64,000 nucleotides of DNA from Niastella vici (lineage in GTDB: Bacteria; Bacteroidota; Bacteroidia; Chitinophagales; Chitinophagaceae): the NCBI RefSeq assembly GCF_002077945.1, contig NZ_LVYD01000056.1, positions 1 through 64,000 of the forward strand, in the 5' to 3' direction. The notes beneath the pieces were generated by a model. The model was given only the letters and a program-made list of their open reading frames with translations, was not told the DNA's origin and made no database searches. This document shows positions 61,501 through 64,000 of the stretch, in pieces. The translations under genes and the position numbers were made by a program. Position 1 is the stretch's first letter. Every line of letters begins with the position of its first letter.

Positions 61501-61801
61501 TATTGGTGCCGGGGTAAAAGGAAAGCTTCATTAACGTTAGTCCCTGTATATTCTTTGTTTCAATGCTTTTTACGCCAGATACATACAATAACAGGTTCAC
61601 ATATTGTTTTCCAAAGAAGGCTTCCATTTGCGTAGGGGTATAACCGCCAAATGGATGGGAAATATAAATAACCGGCAGATCGAGCGAAGGGAAAATGTCG
61701 ATCTTGATATTGCGCACTGCATTAACACCAAAAAAGCAAAGCCCCGCTACCAATACCAGTATCGTTATAGGTTTCCGTAATGCTAATCGAATCAAATTCA
61801 T
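58571..61801 (-). CDS. RND-family efflux pump (AcrB/MexB-like)
   Basis: A 1076-residue RND permease with twelve predicted helices and two large periplasmic loops. The proton-relay helix reads GLSLAIGILVDESTVTIENI (about 394-413), with Asp-Glu where most HAE pumps have Asp-Asp. Other family blocks: IDIFPSLDLPVIYISHPF, GNVRIEDKNY, AAALRLRPILMTTIAMVAG. The substrate cannot be read from sequence. It lies between the TolC-type and adaptor genes. Confidence 0.92.
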   Translation of the reverse strand: MNLIRLALRKPITILVLVAGLCFFGVNAVRNIKIDIFPSLDLPVIYISHPFGGYTPTQMEAFFGKQYVNLLLYVSGVKSIETKNIQGLTLMKLSFYPGTNMAQAAAEVSAYCNRAQAIFPNGSQPPFILRFDASTLPVGQLVLSSPTRNNNELLDMANVYVRSSFTSIPGLVSPAPFGGNVRTIVIKADPELLRAHNLTPDQLVQALRINNQTSPSGNVRIEDKNYITPTNTTIRTIKDFENIPLFKGGVQNLYLRDVATVEDGADITSGYALVNGKRSVYLPITKSADASTWEVVQKLKAALPKFQAQLPEDVKLSYEFDQSVYVINSVKSLISEGAIGAILTGLMVLLFLGDARGALIVILTIPASIISGVLFLSLFGQTINIMTLSGLSLAIGILVDESTVTIENIHQHFAMGKPKAMAIWDACKEIAFPKLLILLCILAVFAPAFTMGGIPGSLFLPLALAIAFSMITSYFLAQTFVPIMANWVMKAHPVNHSMAEQVKAATAHNTDTWDQKKVLLEKADKDATRFEKLRARFLRFLQRILPYRKPVVLAYIVLVSGAAVLLLANIGRDVLPRTSSGQFQLRIKAPEGTRIERTEALMIKTLGALDELVGKKNISVTSAFIGQHPALFSSSPIYLFMPGPNEAVVQVQLSEDYEEDLDDLKEKIRAKLNTVMPEIKLSFEPIQLTDKILSQGSPTPIEVRIAGRNKKLNEEYANKVIDKLKTIPYLRDVQLGQSTKYPAININIDRTRAAQLGVDINDISRSLITSTSSSRYTEKNVWVDEKSNLSYSVMVYVPENKMTSVSSIGEIPILNNQPRPVLSDVASITPDITYGENDNLGAMPVLSVTANLNHKDLGTATRDVQKALQSMGELPRGLTVEPIGLSNVLTDTLDSLQGGLLVAIVVIFLMLAANFQSFKVSAVILATIPAVILGSLVMLKLTGSTLNLQSYMGIIMSVGVSIANSVLLITNAEHLRMHNGNAWESAKEAAALRLRPILMTTIAMVAGMIPMASGLGEGGDQASPLGRAVIGGLIASTFAALFILPMVFAWVQGKASTQSVSLDPTDKESKFYEEGE

Positions 61802-61873
61802 AAATTACTCTTATTTAAGGAACGCTTGTCTTTGTCTATTGGCCCTGATCCCGAAGCTCACATTGACCATTCA

Positions 61874-63292
61874 CTACTTAACTTGCTTTACAAACAGCTC
61901 AAAATCACCCGAAGCGGCCGCTTTTAACAACAAGGCCTGCCACACATTTAGATAAGCCACATACAGATCGGTCTCGGCGCGGTTCAGGGCAAACTGGGCC
62001 TGTTGCAGGTCGACCAAATTGGTAAGCCCGTTCCTGTACAACACGCTCTTTTGCAAAAATGCATCGGCAGCAGCCTTGTATTGTTGCGGCACCTCGTGCA
62101 CACTTTGCAAACTATTCTCGAACCGCTGATCGGCCAGTATCAATTGGTCCTGCAATTGCGTGGCCACCTGGTCGTATTCATTTTTATAGGCATTGGTAAC
62201 AAATTGCTGCGCTTTCACCTGTTGTTTGATCTTTGCAATGCTGGTGATATTCCAGGCAATGGACAACCCGGCCACATAGTTGGTACGGGTTGGCTTTATG
62301 CCATCCATAACATCATGTGAATATTTGGGATTGGTAGCCGGCGAATAATCATAATTAAAACCGGAGCCCCGGGTTTGAATAATACCAAAAAGGTTCACGC
62401 CGGGCAATATGCTTCTTTTAAGGTACGCCGTAGCCACATCGCTTTGATTAATGCGCGACTGGAAAAACTTCACCTGCGGGTTTTGCGTAATGGAGCTGTT
62501 GGTTTTCGCCACAGCAGGTATGGTAATAAAAAAAGTAGTGTCTAAATTGAAAGCTGCCGGTGACATGTTCAGGAATTGCGCCAGTTGGTTGCCTACCTGC
62601 AGCTCGCCATTCCGCGCTTCTATCAGGGCCAGCCTTGCCCGCGACACTTCGGCGTTGGCAATGGAAGAATCAACCCCGGCATTTAAACCCGAACGGGTAC
62701 GCGCAATTACTGCCTGCTGCACATACAGGGCCCTTTCCAGATTCTTCTGAGCATTGTCAACCAGCTTTTGGGTGGCCAGCAGGTTCAGGTAAGCGCCCGA
62801 GATCTTTACGCTATGAATAAACTGTTCCTGCACCAGATCGGCCGAATCTTTTTGCACCTGGGCATTGGCCAAACTGATCTTTGACTTCAACCGGCCGAAT
62901 GTAAAAAACTCCCAGTTCGTATTTAAAAAATACAGCGAGCCAAAGGCGGCATTCCAATTTTGCGAAGGGGTTATAGGGCCACTTGAAGAAACACCCGGTA
63001 CGCCCACAGCGGCGAGCGGACCGTACTGCCCATTGATGGTACCATAATCCTGTTGCACCGAAGCAATCACATTCGGCAGGTACTCATTACGGGTATTTTG
63101 CACCAGGGCTGTGGAAGCCTGCAGGTAATTGCGTTTAGCCTGGATGCTTTGATAATTTTTTAACCCGGTATTAATGGCATCAGACAATAATAATGGTTGC
63201 GATGACTGGGCTGTTACTGTTTGTTCTCCTGCCAGCAAAAGCATTAGCAAAATGGCGACACCCGGGAATGCATGCATAGTTCTTTGGGTCAT
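61874..63292 (-). CDS. TolC-family outer-membrane efflux channel
   Basis: A TolC-type protein of about 472 residues from the ATG of MTQRTMHAF; an earlier ATG (63340) would add 16 residues to the signal region. Signal FPGVAILLMLLLAGEQTVTAQ. Two OEP repeats: AINTGLKNYQSIQAKRNYLQ and RALYVQQAVIARTRSGLNAG, followed by the second-half helices (LQDQLILADQRFENSLQSV, RNGLTNLVDLQQAQFALNRA). First gene of the tripartite RND operon. Confidence 0.9.
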   Translation of the reverse strand: MTQRTMHAFPGVAILLMLLLAGEQTVTAQSSQPLLLSDAINTGLKNYQSIQAKRNYLQASTALVQNTRNEYLPNVIASVQQDYGTINGQYGPLAAVGVPGVSSSGPITPSQNWNAAFGSLYFLNTNWEFFTFGRLKSKISLANAQVQKDSADLVQEQFIHSVKISGAYLNLLATQKLVDNAQKNLERALYVQQAVIARTRSGLNAGVDSSIANAEVSRARLALIEARNGELQVGNQLAQFLNMSPAAFNLDTTFFITIPAVAKTNSSITQNPQVKFFQSRINQSDVATAYLKRSILPGVNLFGIIQTRGSGFNYDYSPATNPKYSHDVMDGIKPTRTNYVAGLSIAWNITSIAKIKQQVKAQQFVTNAYKNEYDQVATQLQDQLILADQRFENSLQSVHEVPQQYKAAADAFLQKSVLYRNGLTNLVDLQQAQFALNRAETDLYVAYLNVWQALLLKAAASGDFELFVKQVK

Positions 63293-63594
63293 AGCTGTAA
63301 TGATAACTTTTACCCCGTAACTTCTTTCGCGTAAAACCATGGTTGGTTGTTAATTGAGCGTTAACGGTAAAACAACCCTTCCCTGTTGAAGAGGATGTGC
63401 TTCACCTTTTTTAATCTATTTTTAATGGCAGCATCGTTGAAGAGACATTATGTTTGTCCGTAGTTCATTGAGCAGATTGTCAATAGATCAGGTAGTTACC
63501 AGGACGTATACTTTTAAAACGAGGATGTAAAGGTGCGAATACGGTAGCGATTTTCTGTTGTACAATTTTGGGTTTATTCTGTACTTTTACAGGT

Positions 63595-64000
63595 ATGAAC
63601 GCGGAGAACCTTCACCAACCATTTGAAATAGTATACAAAGAAACAGACGAATGTCTTAAACCAGCCCACAAACATAATTTTTTTGAACTGGTATATATTA
63701 TTGATGGTAGCGGCACCCACTGCATCAACAAGAACAAATTCGAATACAGGAACGGTCATTTGTTTTTGCTTACCCCCCAGGATTTACATAAATTAACGGT
63801 CAGGACAACCACTAAATTTTTCCTGATCCGCTTCAACGATATTTACTTCAAATCACAGAACGAACAGGCGAACAGCCAGCAAAGCGAATGGATAAAAAAG
63901 CTGGAGTTCATTTTTCATAATACCACGCATTCACCCGGTTGTATCTTAAAAGGTATGAACGACCGCGTGCTGGTAAAGGCGTTGATTGATGGATTGATAA
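63595..64000 (+). CDS. AraC-family regulator, N-terminal part (runs off the window)
   Basis: The 135 visible residues are a cupin-type sensor domain of an AraC regulator: HKHNFFELVYIIDGSGTHCI (near 25-44), GHLFLLTPQDLHKLTV. The DNA-binding half is outside the window. It is divergent from the RND operon and is a likely regulator of it. The ATG (MNAENLHQP) is close to a T-rich leader without a clear -7 box. Confidence 0.8.
   Translation, partial: MNAENLHQPFEIVYKETDECLKPAHKHNFFELVYIIDGSGTHCINKNKFEYRNGHLFLLTPQDLHKLTVRTTTKFFLIRFNDIYFKSQNEQANSQQSEWIKKLEFIFHNTTHSPGCILKGMNDRVLVKALIDGLI

Overview
The window is from a member of the Bacteroidota, most likely the Chitinophagaceae (Chitinophaga/Niastella type). 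The phylum is well supported. Two secreted proteins end in type IX secretion (T9SS) type A tails and one in a gliding-motility-associated type B tail, several promoters have the Bacteroidota -7 element TAnnTTTG, and most genes lack a Shine-Dalgarno site. The family assignment is inference from overall style. There is no rRNA, CRISPR array, phage or intact transposon. The window holds one intact tRNA (Lys, CUU) and next to it a broken tRNA-Lys(UUU).

Layout. 0-2.6 kb: a minus-strand operon (DoxX-like, DUF2071, membrane-anchored methyltransferase, four-helix membrane protein), with a promoter-plus-hairpin leader of the same geometry at each end. 2.7-5.3 kb: a plus-strand Mla-type lipid transporter (permease, ATPase, MCE protein). 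5.4-7.4 kb: cobyrinate a,c-diamide synthase and BluB, both for cobalamin. 7.4-15 kb: a lipoprotein, three T9SS-exported proteins (polysaccharide-lyase-like plus ricin lectin, adhesin-like, M43-like metalloprotease) and two small exported proteins. 15.2-18 kb: a decayed LytS/LytTR two-component pair. 18-21 kb: aquaporin Z, an orphan urea/amide-type substrate-binding protein with foreign features, and a DUF2007 protein. 21.2-22 kb: fragments of two broken genes. 22-28 kb: a zinc-peptidase/propeller/barrel protein, an O-methyltransferase, a GIY-YIG remnant, two small exported proteins and the tRNA region. 28.5-40 kb: HxlR regulator with a divergent metallo-beta-lactamase-fold (MBL) hydrolase, a second exported MBL protein, M16 protease, CBM9-like protein, DUF488, serine beta-lactamase-like hydrolase, F420-reductase-like oxidoreductase and a Crp/Fnr regulator.

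40-58 kb is mostly plus strand. It holds a NamZ-type muramidase, then a form II CO-dehydrogenase-like molybdenum hydroxylase cluster in the order coxG-S-L-M-D-E. Next come a DHFR-like reductase, a minus-strand operon (di-haem cytochrome, Rieske lipoprotein, porin) divergent from a DtxR-type regulator, an AraC regulator, two YceI proteins, an mhqO-mhqD quinone-detoxification pair and a small conserved protein. 57-63.3 kb: a tripartite RND efflux system (TolC, pump, adaptor), with a divergent AraC regulator running off the right edge.

Two things stand out. First, a near-perfect DtxR-type operator (52087-52104) overlaps the -7 elements of two divergent promoters. This suggests metal control of both the regulator and the cytochrome-Rieske-porin operon, a combination I cannot match to a named pathway. 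Second, the gaps between genes from 41 to 57 kb carry long imperfect palindromes built from locally repeated 7- or 8-base words. The word differs from site to site but the architecture is shared, and one such heptad tract lies inside the start of the namZ coding region.
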